Below, one piece after another: positions 18,665-32,300 of a stretch of DNA of 64,000 bases. This DNA is from Stropharia rugosoannulata. Its lineage: Eukaryota; Basidiomycota; Agaricomycetes; Agaricales; Strophariaceae. Under the pieces are notes generated by a model. That model did not search any database. It was not told the DNA's origin and saw only the letters and a program-made list of their open reading frames with translations. The translations under genes were made by a program, and so were the position numbers. The stretch is from positions 1,116,001-1,180,000 of the forward strand of contig JANCIK010000002.1 of the NCBI GenBank assembly GCA_028532985.1, read 5' to 3'. Every line of letters begins with the position of its first letter. Positions within the stretch are counted from its first letter, which is position 1.

Positions 18665-21600
18665 ATGTCGTCCTTGATGAATACTGACCAGGCTTTCCTC
18701 GTGTCATGGGCCGAATTTCACAAGTCGTTGGTCGATATGTGGGTGCGCCGAGATAGGACCGCATTGGAGGGGGAATGGAATAGCATCTACGAGCGTTCAT
18801 CCAGGGTAAGTACCATCTTATTAGATCCTAATATCACTCACTAACGCGTGTATTCGGCGCGTTCTAATTCAGCTCCGTCGGACAAAGAAAAATAGGGCGA
18901 CCACCGGATGGACGATCGTCGACTACGTGTATCACTACGGCCTTTCACTGTCGGAATCGAAGAAATCAATGTTGTTCAACGATCTGAGCACGCGAATGTC
19001 ATTGGGTATGAAAACGATGCTCACTATGCAACAAGGAGAGCTAGGGGTGGCAAGAGAGAGTTTGTTTGGCGGTAAGTGCTCTACAAACCGTATATATATG
19101 TTCTCATAATGGTCGCACATAGATCACAACATCCCGACATGGTTCCAACAAGCCCCAGGTACAAATAGAACAGCAATAGCATCACAGGACGCAAAGGAAG
19201 GCAATGAAGGCAAAGCAAAGGCCACCGAAGGAGAAGGCAGTGCTGCTGCAGCAGCGAAGGTTGTTGCAAAGGCGGCGAAAGGAAAAACGAAGACCAAGTT
19301 ACGGAAGGAGTCGAAAGGAAAGGGAAAGGAAAAAGAAATCAGTAAGCCAAAGAGACAATTTTGAAGACCCAACTTTATGCAATATTTTCCAGATGTTGAC
19401 AGTTGGGAGACTTTGGCTGAACTTGATGCCGAGCAAAGGAAAAAGAGGCATAGGAAGGTGAGTATACGGATCGTACCCAGACATTTGTTAACGAGCTTGA
19501 TAGGCGTTTAAATCGAAGCCGACTGTTGGCTCGGAGGACGACCGGGACGAAAACGAGACACAAGTCGGAGGTACACAAGTCGGAGGTAGTACAGATCCTC
19601 CGACGGCGCCGACTCCGGTGAAGGTCGTCGGCCCTCCGAGCCATACCCCTCCGAGACCGCCGATTGAGTCCGCAAAGGTAGACGAAGTACAGGATCCAGA
19701 GGGAGAGGAGCATGACGTCGAAATGGTGGACGGAACCGTCGACATGATTCCACACAAGAAACAAATTAGTCGGGCGCCCAAACGAAACGTCAAACCTGAA
19801 GTTTGGATTACAAATGCCAGCACCAGCCACGAGCCAGAGGTTCCGAGGCGTATGTCTCGTATTACGAGGAAGTCAATGCGACAGAAGTGGAATGACACGA
19901 CTGCTGACGACGACAACGCACCCGACTACGCGCCATTGGAGAGGGCGAAGGCCCGGAGGCACTCCCGTATTGTCGCCGCCCATGAACGTTGCAAACGCTG
20001 CGCAAGGGGATCTCACGGCTGCTTTTATCCTGATAAGCATACCCTCAACCAGCGCTTGAAATACGAGAAGCAGCGTGGAGGCCTTATCGCCTGTATGCAT
20101 TGCAAGAAAATGAAAGTCAAGTGCGAGGTCGATGATGCTCAAGTTAGTGGAACGATGAAGACCAACGTCGTAACAGACGATGGCTATGACAGCTCACCGA
20201 CGACCGACTCCGACTCGGACATGACCGACGAGGGCGAAGAAATCGAGGAGGGGGAAGATGCTACCGAGTGGGTTCCACAGTCCCAGTCTAGACCCAACAA
20301 GAAACCACCGGTCAGGCAAACAAGGACGACGAAGAAAGAGGTAGAACGATCCAGGTTGGCGCGACCATCTACGTCAGCTCGGCCCCGACCCGGCTTGTCC
20401 GACATTGGCCTTAGCACACAGCTTGGAGATTTCCTTAAGCCACTTGAAGAATATTTCGACGGCAAAACATCGGAATCTATGCCATCGACACTGGGTGAAG
20501 TATTGGTGAAAACACTGGTGGACGTTCGAGCGGTTTTGGACGACATTTCGCAGGTTATGGACGAACAAGTCAGTCAAGGAAAACGCTTGCATCAAATAGC
20601 CCAGCAAGTAAACAATAACTTTGAGGCAATATCTCAAATTGCGACAAAAGTGGGATGCTCAGCGGCACGGCGACTCGGCGCATTGCGGAGGTCGGTCCGA
20701 AGCCGCGTCATCTTGACTGACTCTGAAAGTGCGTCCAATATGGGCCCGGACATTCAAGCCCAAGATGCCCTGGATGAATACGCGATCCCCCCACAGACAG
20801 AAGAGGATATGGACGTGTCAATGACGCCCACTCGAGCTCAAGAACACGACGAGGTGGCCATCCCAGACCCTTCAAATACAGACGAGCACGGCAATTTATC
20901 AACGTGCACATCACGGGTGCCACCCAGTCCCTGGCCAGAAAACGAGCCTTCAAAGGCAAATGCACCCGACAATGGTCCTATTAGATCGGTCGACCCCGAG
21001 GAGATCATTGCGCCCGATGTGGGCTCCGAAAGTACGGGCATCCCGGAGCAAGAACCCGAGGTTCTTCCAGAGACATCCGTATCCACGGAGCACACCGCCG
21101 ACGTCATTCCCGACGACTCTGTCGCCCCCGAAAATCTGTCTGGCTTCGCTGCCACGTCCGCTATGTCCGCCGAGTTGCCATCACATCGGTCAAGGACGCC
21201 CACGCCGGCCTTCGGCATGACCAGCATCGCTCCTCGGAACGCCCCGACCCCGGAACCGGAGCAGCAACTCACAGAGCATGACGTGTTCGGTCGAAGAGTT
21301 GTCAATCAAGGGACGATGCGGGGAGAAAACCAGGGCCGCCAACAGTGCATTGAGGCGATATTATCCGCAGCTCACCATCCCGACGAAGGCGAAAAGTTGC
21401 TGGTTGCCGGTATAGTGGCATTGGATATGGACAGCGGCTCTCCCCTGACAAGTGTCGAAGACGATGAGCTGCGTGAAGAGGACCCAATCCCGTCGACATC
21501 ATCGGCACTGCAGTCCGGGACAGCCCCGATCCGGTCGGATGCGGATCAATCAAATTCAACACTGAGATCGTCCCCGACAAGCAAGGCTAGTGTTTGGAAG

Positions 21601-21780
21601 CTCGGTCCATCTGCCTTGCCATTGATCCCGGAACAGGAGCAAACTGGGCAGGAATCCATTGGCGAACACGTGGCGCGCAAAAGGAAGCAGGGAGACGGGA
21701 CCGCAGAAGCACATGCTCCTGGCATGTTCAAGAAAACACCCAGGATGATGCCGAGCAAAACCTCTAAGCCTAAAAAGTAG
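18665..21780 (+). CDS. Zinc-cluster protein beside the KDZ transposase (possible KDZ cargo)
   Basis: The exons are 18665-18805, 18873-19071, 19123-19341, 19393-19457 and 19504-21780, giving 966 residues. All junctions are GT...AG with consistent phases (donors GTAAGT, GTAAGT, GTAAGC, GTGAGT). Exon 3 is a Lys/Ala-rich low-complexity stretch. Two cysteine triplets, CKRC-x6-C from about residue 371 and CMHCKKMKVKC from about 405, look like a fungal Zn2Cys6-type DNA-binding cluster with a long insertion. The remainder is acidic, Pro/Ser/Thr-rich and probably disordered, ending in Lys-rich patches typical of nuclear import signals. I infer a chromatin or DNA-binding role. Whether it belongs to the KDZ element is inferred only from proximity and similar codon style. 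Confidence 0.65.
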
Positions 21781-21962
21781 CCTTTTTGTTCAGTGCACTA
21801 TTAATTTACATGTATATATCAATTGTAAACACTACTATATTTTGACAATATTACAAAAGCCATTCCCTATTTTTTGTTCTTGTCATGAAATGGTGGAGAC
21901 CCTACTACTGTTGGACTAGATCCAACCATTTCATCATAAGCTCTTCCCTCAGATAGGCACGT
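21781..21962. other. 3' flank of zinc-cluster gene
   Basis: AT-rich and without an ORF. An imperfect inverted repeat around 21888-21935 (TGAAATGGT ... ACCATTTCA) may be a small hairpin or transcript end. Confidence 0.35.
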
Positions 21963-22042
21963 TACACTGTACCGATACTGTCGTACCTAGGGACACTACA
22001 CTGTAGTCGATAGTGTCGGTCCCTAGGAACACTCTCGTACCC
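21963..22042 (+). repeat. Foldback element left terminal inverted repeat
   Basis: 80 bp with internal palindromes (CTACACTGTAG, CCTAGG). Matches the reverse complement of 26393-26472 with a handful of transitions. Confidence 0.85.
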
Positions 22043-22438
22043 GCGGCCTTCCTGTCCATATTTGGACATGCCAGAAATTGCCGCTTATACTTAGTGGGTA
22101 ATGATTAGACTAGTCAAATCCTGTATAGTACTATAAGCCTTGAAAGTGTTTGTTATGTGGCATCCCTTAATTTGCTTTGCCGCATATAATTATTGGAAAT
22201 AGTTTGCCACACTACTAAAATTGTTTTGCAACATGCCTTTCAAATGTTACCTGCTGCACCACTAAAAACCATGGCGGCATATTCTTTAAATGTAATAATA
22301 ATTGCTGCACTACAAAAAACCATTATAGGATACCCTTTAAATGTGATACAAAAGTGAGTTTGCCGCTCTACATAAATTGCTTGAAAACTTGCGGCAATCA
22401 TTAAAAATATAGCCAAAAAGAATGCAGAATCAAAATAT

Positions 22439-23647
22439 TCATTACAATAGTACTGATCATCCACATATTGCCGCTTCACATATTTACCTTGCAGCATTCA
22501 TTAAAAATGTAGCCAAAAAGAATGCAAAATCGAAATATTCATTACAGCAGTATTGATCATCTATTCCTTGCGGCAATCGCTGCAAATGTAGCCCAAAAGC
22601 ATCCACAATCAAAATATTCATTACAAAAGTACTGATCATTTATACATTGCTGTTTCAAATATTTACCTTGCGGCAATCATTGGAAATATAGACAAAAATG
22701 CAGGGATTTCCAATAAAGAATGTATCACTATGTGAGATGGCCACAAGTCAGATAGTTTGGATAGCATACATGTTATGGCAAGTAAAGTTGGATGAGAGAA
22801 TAGTATCGTGTGTAGATTGCCACTGATGAATGTATAACTACATAAGATGGCCGCAAATATGCATAGATTGCCACTATTAAATGTGCCACTATGTGAAATG
22901 GCCGCAAATATCCATAGATTGCCACTGATGAATTTATCACTACATGAGATGGCTGCAAATGTGCATAGACTTCCACTGATGAATGTATCACTATGTGAGA
23001 TGGCCGCAAATGTACACAGATTACTACTGAGGAAAATATCGCTACATGAGATAGCCACAAGTCATAGTTAGATAAGGGAGTTCTATTCTACATAGATTGC
23101 CACTGATAAATGTATCACTATGTGAGATGGCCGCAAAAATGTGTAGATTGCCACTAGTAAATGTACTATGTGAGATGGCCGCAAAAATGTGTAGATTGCC
23201 ACTAGTAAATGTACTACGTGAGATGGCCGCAAAAATGCATAGATTGCCACTAGTAAATGTACTACATGAGATGGCCGCAAAAATGCATAGATTGCCACTA
23301 GTAAATGTACTACTACGTGAGATGGCCGCAATAATGCATAGATTGCCACTGATAAGTGTGTCACTACATGAGATAGCCGCAAAAATACGTAGATTGCCAC
23401 TGATACGTGAACTACTATGTGAGATGTCCTCGAGTTACAGTTGGATCAGGGAGTTCTATTCTGCATAGATTGCCACTGATACATTTGTCACTATGTGAGA
23501 TGGCCACAAATATCCCACTGATAAATGTGCTACTATGTGAGATTGCCGCAAATATGTGTAGATTTTCACTAATAAATATACTACTATGTGAGATTGCCGC
23601 AAATATGCATAGATTGTCACTGATAGATGTACTACTATGTGAGATGG
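22439..23647 (+). repeat. Foldback left arm, tandem array
   Basis: More than a dozen degenerate copies of a 45-55 bp unit containing GATTGCCACT and GAGATGGCCGCAAA. Inverted partner at 24777-25993. Confidence 0.85.
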
Positions 23648-24776
23648 CCTTGAGGAATCTTAAAAATGTATTTGGAATGTAGAGGCAATAAGATATGATG
23701 AGTATGGCTTGTGAGTAGCATAAATAGTGTAAAATACCACTGGATGCTTAATGGGCACTTAAGCATAATCTCTTGCACATTACAGCTTGTGGCATGAAAT
23801 ACCAAATATATAGCACAACCTGCAGTAGCTAATATACAATATACATTCAGAACTAACCTGACTCTGGTGGCATACCAAAATGCACGGGAACAATGTTATT
23901 TGAACATATATGACAGAAAAGAGAGGAAGCTTGCTGTATCAATGCTCTGTCTCCCCTTACATATCCAACTCCAGAGCCACCTCAGATAGATGTGACATAG
24001 ATTAACTTACACCACAAATTGTGCTACATGTTTGGTATTTTATGCCACAAGCTGTAATGCCATCCAACTGTAACTTGCAGTGATACAGTTGTGTATACTG
24101 CGACCACAGAAATCATAAAGAAATCATGGACACAACATACACAAGGTGTACAAAGGCGAGGTTTTTCCACATGGCTTCCAACCAAACCCCAAAACAATAC
24201 ATGAAGGCAAGCCGGAACAAGCTAAAAACAATACCAAAACGCGAGAGTGTAAGCTGCTACAACAGCTTCAAACCACTCTTAGATGCTGGATGCAACCAAG
24301 ACACAATAGGGATGGTAAAACCGTGTATTTTGATTGTAATAGCACCTAAAAGTCCCTATTCTTATTGTTCCTGGACCTGCATGCATGGAATGTGTCAGAA
24401 TACTATGATCTGTGCAGCACATGTACAATGTGAGGCAGGCATTTAACAGGCACTTAATCTGGAACATGCCAAAACATGGTTTCCGAGCAAAGTACAGCAG
24501 CATGCTCATCAGTGGTCATCTCATGTAGTAGTATATTAATTATTGTAAATCTATGTTAGTGGCAATTTACACAAAATACAACTTTTTTATCCAAGTGTCA
24601 CTTGCAGCCATCTGACATAGTAATACATGAATCAATGGCAATCTACACATATTTGCGGCAATCTCAAATCGTAGTGCATTTATCAGTGGCAATTTAAATG
24701 TTTTTACAGCCATCTCATATAGTGATAAATGTATCAGTGGCAATCTACATAGAATAGAACTCCCTGATCCAACTGT
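23648..24776. other. Foldback loop region
   Basis: Single-copy spacer between the arms. It contains a few more degenerate repeat units near 24530-24776, but I see no gene. Confidence 0.6.
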
Positions 24777-25993
24777 AACTCAAGGCCATCTCACATAGTA
24801 GTACATCTATCAGTGACAATCTATGCATATTTGCGGCAATCTCACATAGTAGTATATTTATTAGTGAAAATCTACACATATTTGCGGCAATCTCACATAG
24901 TAGCACATTTATCAGTGGGATATTTGTGGCCATCTCACATAGTGACAAATGTATCAGTGGCAATCTATGCAGAATAGAACTCCCTGATCCAACTGTAACT
25001 CGAGGACATCTCACATAGTAGTTCACGTATCAGTGGCAATCTACGTATTTTTGCGGCCATCTCATGTAGTGACACACTTATCAGTGGCAATCTATGCATT
25101 ATTGCGGCCATCTCACGTAGTAGTACATTTACTAGTGGCAATCTATGCATTTTTGCGGCCATCTCATGTAGTACATTTACTAGTGGCAATCTATGCATTT
25201 TTGCGGCCATCTCACGTAGTACATTTACTAGTGGCAATCTACACATTTTTGCGGCCATCTCACATAGTACATTTACTAGTGGCAATCTACACATTTTTGC
25301 GGCCATCTCACATAGTGATACATTTATCAGTGGCAATCTATGTAGAATAGAACTCCCTTATCTAACTATGACTTGTGGCTATCTCATGTAGCGATATTTT
25401 CCTCAGTAGTAATCTGTGTACATTTGCGGCCATCTCACATAGTGATACATTCATCAGTGGAAGTCTATGCACATTTGCAGCCATCTCATGTAGTGATAAA
25501 TTCATCAGTGGCAATCTATGGATATTTGCGGCCATTTCACATAGTGGCACATTTAATAGTGGCAATCTATGCATATTTGCGGCCATCTTATGTAGTTATA
25601 CATTCATCAGTGGCAATCTACACACGATACTATTCTCTCATCCAACTTTACTTGCCATAACATGTATGCTATCCAAACTATCTGACTTGTGGCCATCTCA
25701 CATAGTGATACATTCTTTATTGGAAATCCCTGCATTTTTGTCTATATTTCCAATGATTGCCGCAAGGTAAATATTTGAAACAGCAATGTATAAATGATCA
25801 GTACTTTTGTAATGAATATTTTGATTGTGGATGCTTTTGGGCTACATTTGCAGCGATTGCCGCAAGGAATAGATGATCAATACTGCTGTAATGAATATTT
25901 CGATTTTGCATTCTTTTTGGCTACATTTTTAATGAATGCTGCAAGGTAAATATGTGAAGCGGCAATATGTGGATGATCAGTACTATTGTAATG
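24777..25993 (-). repeat. Foldback right arm, tandem array
   Basis: Reverse complement of the left arm. Translations of the two arms in mirrored frames are identical over 131 and 74 residues and differ at single positions elsewhere, implying very high nucleotide identity. Confidence 0.85.
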
Positions 25994-26392
25994 AGTAATT
26001 CATATGTGAACACATCTGGAAAGATTGCTGCAAGTTAAATATGTGACGCCACATTGGCAAACTCATATTATCACAACCAGTCTACATACTACGTGATTCA
26101 TGCAGCTATCCAATTCTATATGATTTCCGGCATAATTCCTTTTTTCCTCATGCTGCACATCAGTAAAATGTAATGCTGGCCACTATCTCAATGCAATGCT
26201 GCATGACCACATGGCATAATGCGGCATAATTCATTTTTTCACTATGCCGCACATCAGTATAATGTAATGCCGCCCACTATTGCAATGCAATGCTGCTTGA
26301 CTGCACGGCATAATGCAGCATATAGGGCCCGTACCCGGGTACGAGTATATCGACTACAGTGTAGTTTGTCCTATTTAGGCCATATACACTGT

Positions 26393-26472
26393 GGGTACGA
26401 GGGTGTTCCTAGGGACCGACACTGTCGACTACACTGTAGTGTCCCTAGGTACGACTGTGTCGGTACAGTGTA
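26393..26472 (-). repeat. Foldback element right terminal inverted repeat
   Basis: Inverted partner of 21963-22042. Confidence 0.85.
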
Positions 26473-26478
26473 GCTACA

Positions 26479-28679
26479 CTATGTGCTTCCCTTCTCTGAT
26501 CTCTTACGAGGTCTTTTGCTTGTATAGCGAGTATTGACCAGCTCTGTCGTAGGTGTTTGAGGAATATCTGCTTCCTGAATTAGGGTTTGCATATCTCTTC
26601 CCCGAATCGGGGTTTGGTCCGACTGTTGGCTGTCATCAATTTCTGCAACATCTTGCACATCGGGGATTGTGGTAGCAACTATTTTCTGTATAGCCGATTT
26701 ACCTTTTGGGCGAGGTTTTGGTCTTCCCCGAGCAGTCGTTACTGCCCCGATCGGGATTGTCAACGGAGTCGGTGCCGACCCGAATGCATCGTACGCACCG
26801 GGTTCAAGATGATCAGGGGAGGCAACTTTATTCCCTTTTGACTGACCCAATATCCTTTTCTTATCTTGTGCCTGTTTGGGTTTTGGTGAGTTTGTGATTT
26901 CAGCGTAGGATGTATTGGTAATTGCCTTTATGGGAGGTGTGCCCCTGACATTTGAATCTGGTGTTGCCATCTCAAGTACGGAGTTGGAATCGCCGGATTG
27001 AACTTTTTGTGGTGTTGAACTTCTATCTGTCATTGTGTTTGTTTCAAGAGTGGACGAACGGGTTGTTGTGCGGGTATCGGTGTCTGCGTCGGGGTTCGGG
27101 TCGGAGTCGTGCTCGGAGTTGATGTCGGTGTCGGTGTCGGGTCCGAAATCGATGTTAATCCCCTCCGTTCCCATTTCTCCTACATCTGTTTCCTCAAAAT
27201 TGGCAGAAGGCTCTGTAAAGTATTTGAAGCTATCAGGTGGGTACATAGCTGCTCTTGGTTGTTCTTCTCCTTTGACATTAGAAAATTTGAATGGTATTTC
27301 TCCCCGTGATTCCCGATGTCGCCACAACTTTAAAATACGCATTGTCTGGTCCACCTTGTATTTGTGTGGGTCCATAAAAGATATTCCCTTTGGCATATAT
27401 ATGGGGTCAACGAAGAAGCTCCAGTGATAGTCACCCGTCGTCATGTACGTATATGGTGTTGACCTCTTACCACCGTAAGCTAGTTTGTAGTGTTGTGAAA
27501 AATAATGACGTATGCCTTTTTGTTGGACATCCACGTATTATGTTCCGGTACTGCTTGGAGCAGGAATGGGCACACGAGGTAAGCCACCCTTATGAAACAT
27601 TGTAACTGGTTCGTCATTCGGGTGACCGCCGAATGTCGGCCCGGTCGTGGCAAGTTTGACGACAAATTTTGTATATTCAACGTACTTCTTCAGAAATGCA
27701 TTGTACTCATTTGGCGCCCACCGTTGAAAGCTTGGAACATGCGAAGGGGCGCTTGTCTGAATATTTTGCGTGTCGAAACTAAAAGTAGTATATTTTGCCA
27801 AGGAAATGGGAATAAATATATATATATACTTACCTCACATATATCCCTGTCCCATCCGGCCCTGCAAAGCAAGAGAACGATGTTGTTCTTATGCCCATAC
27901 TTTCCCACTTAACCTTATCGGCAGCCTTGGCAACCTTTGTTGAATATTTCAAGGCATTGCTGGTAAATTGTCAGCATGTATAGACATATGTTCAAATATA
28001 TGGGGCGCACTCGGCTTGAATATCCTTTGGGACTCCATTTTGTTCCCAATTCTCCAACTCTCTCAAATACTCCTGATGCTCTTCGTCACTAAGGTCCTCT
28101 TTAATTTTCTTTTTTGCACCTTGGTAGTAACCAATCCATTCCCGACTGCTAGCATCAATGTCGGCACCGGCCCGTTCCCGTGCAAGAGTTTCAATTTCCT
28201 TCTTTTTCTTCGCCATTACAACACTATCAAAGGTCACTTGGTGATTAATTCCAGGTATTTGGAGTGTTCGCTGTTTGCGGCCATGGTTACGAAACCAATT
28301 GTACACACGCTGTAAAGAACTCGGTGAGTGTACTGCTGATACCGACACTCGGTGCCTCTGACATGCTAGAGATTCTTACCACTTTCCTTTTTTTCCACTG
28401 CTTCTTCGCCTCGGGATCTTTCTGTAAGGAATTGTGGCTGTATTTGTCGTTGTAGCACCGCCTAATCAAGGGCAACACAATATCTCTTAACCAGGCGTTT
28501 TTTTTCCCTTTCTTTTGGGCTTGGTATCCTTCTATGTGGGTCTTCAAGATTTCTTTTTCCTTCGAAGTCCAAAATTCCGGCAATGAAGGTTCCTGATTTA
28601 TGACTACTGGTTGCTCCACGGAATCAGGCATTGCAGGGACAGTTTGGCTAGGAGCGGAATGTTGACAGTGCACTATCAT
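26479..28679 (-). CDS. Unknown spliced gene beside KDZ transposase (possible KDZ cargo, WFRNH motif)
   Basis: The exons are 28679-28380, 28309-28011, 27959-27834, 27778-27552 and 27479-26479, giving 650 residues with consistent phases. Donors are GTAAGA, GTGCGC, GTAAGT and GTACCG (the last is weak). The N-terminal part is a charged helical region (FWTSKEKEILKTHIEGY ...) ending in RVYNWFRNHGRK, a signature I associate with uncharacterised proteins common in Agaricomycete repeat regions. A middle domain has SFSCFAGPDGTG and conserved aromatic residues. The C-terminal 250 residues are acidic (Asp/Thr/Ser repeats) then basic (RPKPRPKGKS, KRPRKRSEK). A DNA-binding or chromatin role is possible but unproven. 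It is divergent from the KDZ transposase gene, sharing a 640-bp upstream interval. Its stop lies 6 bp from the foldback terminus. Confidence 0.6.
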
Positions 28680-29317
28680 GATGAAATCGATTAGAAACCG
28701 AGTAGTCTAGCAGTTCCTGTTCGGCTCCCCGGAGCGATTATATCAATTGGATCTGCGGCCCAATATATCCGCACCAATACAGATCGTCCCAACGTGATAT
28801 GACGACATTTGTTTGTATTGGATCAGCAACTCAATATATTTGCACCGATACCGATCTTTCCGACGTCATACCGTTACTGAAAAACATATAAATTACAATG
28901 CCGGAAAGGATTACACTTTAGATACTTTGTTCATTGTATATAACTAAATGAATTCCAAACTTTTAATTAATTGTAATTTACTGTTACAATAAATGGGAAG
29001 TCATCATTAATCTATTGTCCTGGTGAGGTCTACTGTTAATCCTATTGTCCCGGTGAAGTCTACCATCACAAGCTCAATGCGCTACATTGTTATGAGCACA
29101 ATACCAGAATGACTGTAACAACCGCTTTACTTACAGTAACTATTGTGCATACTGGGATATTCAACAATACACATAAATGAAATGAAACAATAAGAGTACA
29201 GCAAAAGAATTAAACATGGTTGACAATACACATGCATTAATTGTATAAAAGTAATGTATACTATGCATCTCAGAACACCACACCCACCCTTACCTCTTTA
29301 TTTACTCCGCCTACACA
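28680..29317. promoter_or_regulatory. Shared upstream region between divergent gene and KDZ transposase
   Basis: 638 bp without ORFs. It contains two related segments (28748-28800 and 28820-28860, with CAATATAT...GCACCAATAC and CAATATAT...GCACCGATAC), so a partial tandem duplication, and AT-rich stretches. A bidirectional promoter is plausible from position alone. Confidence 0.35.
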
Positions 29318-32300
29318 ATGAGTTCACGTGGTCACATACATATGATGGCCGCTAACACTGACGACGACGAGCCCATTCATCTGGACGAAAATGGCCGACC
29401 TGTTCGTCGTCGTCGGGCACATGCTCGAATTTCGAGAAGAATGCCGGGAGTGTATACCGTGCCACCGCCATCTACTAGACCGCTGCAAGCTGCACAACAT
29501 GAGAACAATGCTGCAAACATAATGACAATGGAACATTACCCTGGTGATATAACACACGAGCAGGCAATCAGCAACCTTGACGCTTTACCTGCATTTGTGC
29601 ACCGAGGAAAAGTGAGTGATGGATAAACAAGCACATTATAACATTGACGAACGTACTCGAACAATAGTCACAAAATACATTTCTTCGTGAATGGTTGCAA
29701 CGCCGCAAGCAGCACTTACAAGTCTTCATGGCTAAAGAAGCACCAGCACCAGAGAATCTGAAATGTCAGGCTTGCAATGTGAATCAAGGCAAATGGCGGT
29801 GCCGAGATTGCTTCGGGGGTCGATTTCTCTGCACTGTTTGCTGCCGTAGGGAACATCAATTCCAGATACTACACCGCATAGAGAAATGGGAAGACACTTG
29901 CTTCAAGTTAGGGGCTTTGTGGCAGATAGGAATCAAGCTACACCTTGGTCATCAAGGACAAAGATGTCCATCAAGACCCTATGTTGAAGACGCAGGTAAG
30001 AAATTAGCTATTCTCTGAAACAGGATGCTCACCGCACAAAGATCCAAATTGGGAGTTACCAACGGCTGACATGGCCGCCGATGACTTTCATGAAGCTGAT
30101 CTGGAAAGAGAAACTCAGATCGGCGCCGTTCCGGAACCGGAAGACTGGGAAGACGAAATCTTGGAGGAGGAATTTGATATGAGACTAGGATACCCACATA
30201 TTCTCCCTAGGCTGAAACTATATGACAATCAAGACAACAAATTCATCACCATTGTTGATGTGACAGGAGTTCATCATTTACCCATTGTCCGATGCCTATG
30301 CACAAATGCACCACAGGAGCCTGATTTACACTGGATTGAAGTGTCAATGTTACCTACAAGTTACAACAAAATCGAGACTGTTTTTACATTCGCCGCTCTA
30401 AAGGACTTTCGCATCTCAAATCTAGAATGTAAGACGTCAGCGTACCAATATTACGCAAAGCTACGACGTCTTACCTGCCCATCTTATCCTGCCGCAGTGG
30501 TCGATCGGTATCGGGAGCTGCGCCGACTAAGCAGATGTTACCGCAACATGAAACTGTGGAAAATGCATGGCCGGGCTCACGATAGGCAGTTCTACGAATT
30601 CGGGGCCGGGACGGCACACAACATGAATTCGGAGCCCACCGAAGCCGGTACAAATGTCGGTCCCGATGACAATGTCCCCGACCCAATGCAAATCTCGGTC
30701 GACTCTGATGGTGGATCGGACACCTCACCAATCCAGATGTCGGTGGCCTCCGACGCTGGATCGGATACCGATGCCGAGTTAGCATCGGCGCCGGCGTCGG
30801 TGCACCCTCCATCTACCCGTAAGCTAGACCATCTTGCCCTATTCTGCCCTACATGTCCACAACCTGGCATTAATTTACCAGAGCATTGGGAAATGGATCC
30901 TCACCAATATCTGTATATTTGCAAGTTCTGTGCAGATGGGAATTTCAAGGCGGACCACCTAAATCAACGGAATGAAGCTGACGACGTCCACCTCACACAT
31001 GGAGATGCATTTATGACAGCGGCACTGCCCTACAAGGAGCATCTGGCAGAGGCATCCAAGCATTCTAAGCTTTTTAAGCAGGTACGGAAATCTCTTTATT
31101 TCTGACAATGTTCTGATTATTAAATAAGAAAATTGATTGTCATTCTCACCGAGCGCAATTGGATAGTGAGAAGGTTGTAGCTGGCAGAAGGGCTAGGGGA
31201 ATTGGCGCCCAAGCCTGTGCAAGACATGGGTGCTTCTGTCCCAGCAGTGTTGTCGATTTTCAGTTAGGTGAAAGGCAAATGTGCATGGATTATAGCTTTT
31301 CAGAAGCACTGAAGAATACGAACATGGACGGGATCAAGCATGCAATGATGATTTACGATATCATGTGCATATATGGCATTCATCAAAGAGCCCGGTTTTT
31401 TAAATTAAAAGGTCTTTCGCTTCCCCGCCAGTTAAAATTAATCCGTGCCATTGGATTATGGCACGTTCATGGTCACAAGGATGAATGTTTATACCGGTGG
31501 GCATCCACTTACATTCCCGGTGCTGGCATTGTTGATGGGGAAATATTGGAAACACTTTGGAGTCTATTGAATAAAGTGTCTAGGGGTGCTCGGGGAGCGA
31601 CAACGGCACATCGAACAGAAATTCTAGATGACCACATGGGAGACTCGAACTGGAAGAAAATGATTCATATAGGTTAAAAAAAGCCTCGGTATTTCTTGAA
31701 GTGTGCGCTGATAAAAACTTACACAATCAGGAACGACAATTGTGAAGAAATATACCAGGGCTATCAAAGAGTCTTCAGAGGCGTCTGAACACTTTGAGCA
31801 ATTCAGTGCCCGCATTGCGCCAAGCATAAGAGACAGATGGGAGGCCGAAATAACTGTTGCCGAGAGCCAACGAGAACTTAAACCTGACAGCATGGATATT
31901 TACGCACCAAAAATAAAGAAAGCGGCATCTAGGCAGGAGGTTGAATTAATGTTGTCCGAAAAGGAAATGTCGGAGGACGGACCGACAGGTCAAGCCACAT
32001 GGCTATCGCAAGGACTTAGAATTGAACAGACACAGTAGGTTTATGATAAAGAAACAGTCCATGTCTGATCATTGCAATTCCATAGGGCTGAATTAAGATC
32101 TCACATTCGGAAGTTGTCCAAACAACCCACTGTAACTCAAAGACAGGATCTTCTGCGTCGGCGCCGAAATCTTCGGACACGAATTGAAAAATTTGTGCGT
32201 CAAGCCTGCGAATATGTTGGGCGAGAAATTGTCTCGGTCTTCACCGACGGGGACAATACTGCCATAGTGTTCGAAGAATCCGACAATGAAACGAATTTTA

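Larger units (their letters stand above)
21963..26472. mobile_element. Large foldback element with 80-bp termini and 1.2-kb inverted arms
   Basis: The 80-bp termini at 21963-22042 and 26393-26472 are inverted copies differing at a few positions, starting TACACTGTACCGA. Internally, about 22439-23647 and 24777-25993 are near-perfect inverted copies. Both arms are built from tandem units of roughly 45-55 bp around AGATTGCCACTGATAAATG and GAGATGGCCGCAAA. A unique spacer of about 1.1 kb separates the arms. Long open frames in the arms are products of the tandem repeat and I do not call them genes. No transposase is encoded, so it is non-autonomous. No target duplication is obvious at the ends. The right terminus abuts the stop codon (26479) of the next gene. 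Confidence 0.85.

Noticed and set aside
19873..21758. Minus-strand open frames opposite the zinc-cluster gene
   Set aside because: Compositional shadows of a GC-rich Asp/Ser/Pro coding exon; no motif and no splice context.
22663..25770. Several long open frames in the foldback arms as protein genes
   Set aside because: They consist of periodic translations of a 45-55 bp tandem repeat, exist in mirror pairs on both strands and have no domain.
22042..26393. The foldback termini as the ends of the KDZ transposon
   Set aside because: The termini face inward around the foldback only, and no equivalent sequence is seen beyond 35 kb or before 18.6 kb.
21950..26485. A target site duplication flanking the foldback element
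   Set aside because: No matching direct repeat of 2-9 bp could be found next to both termini.
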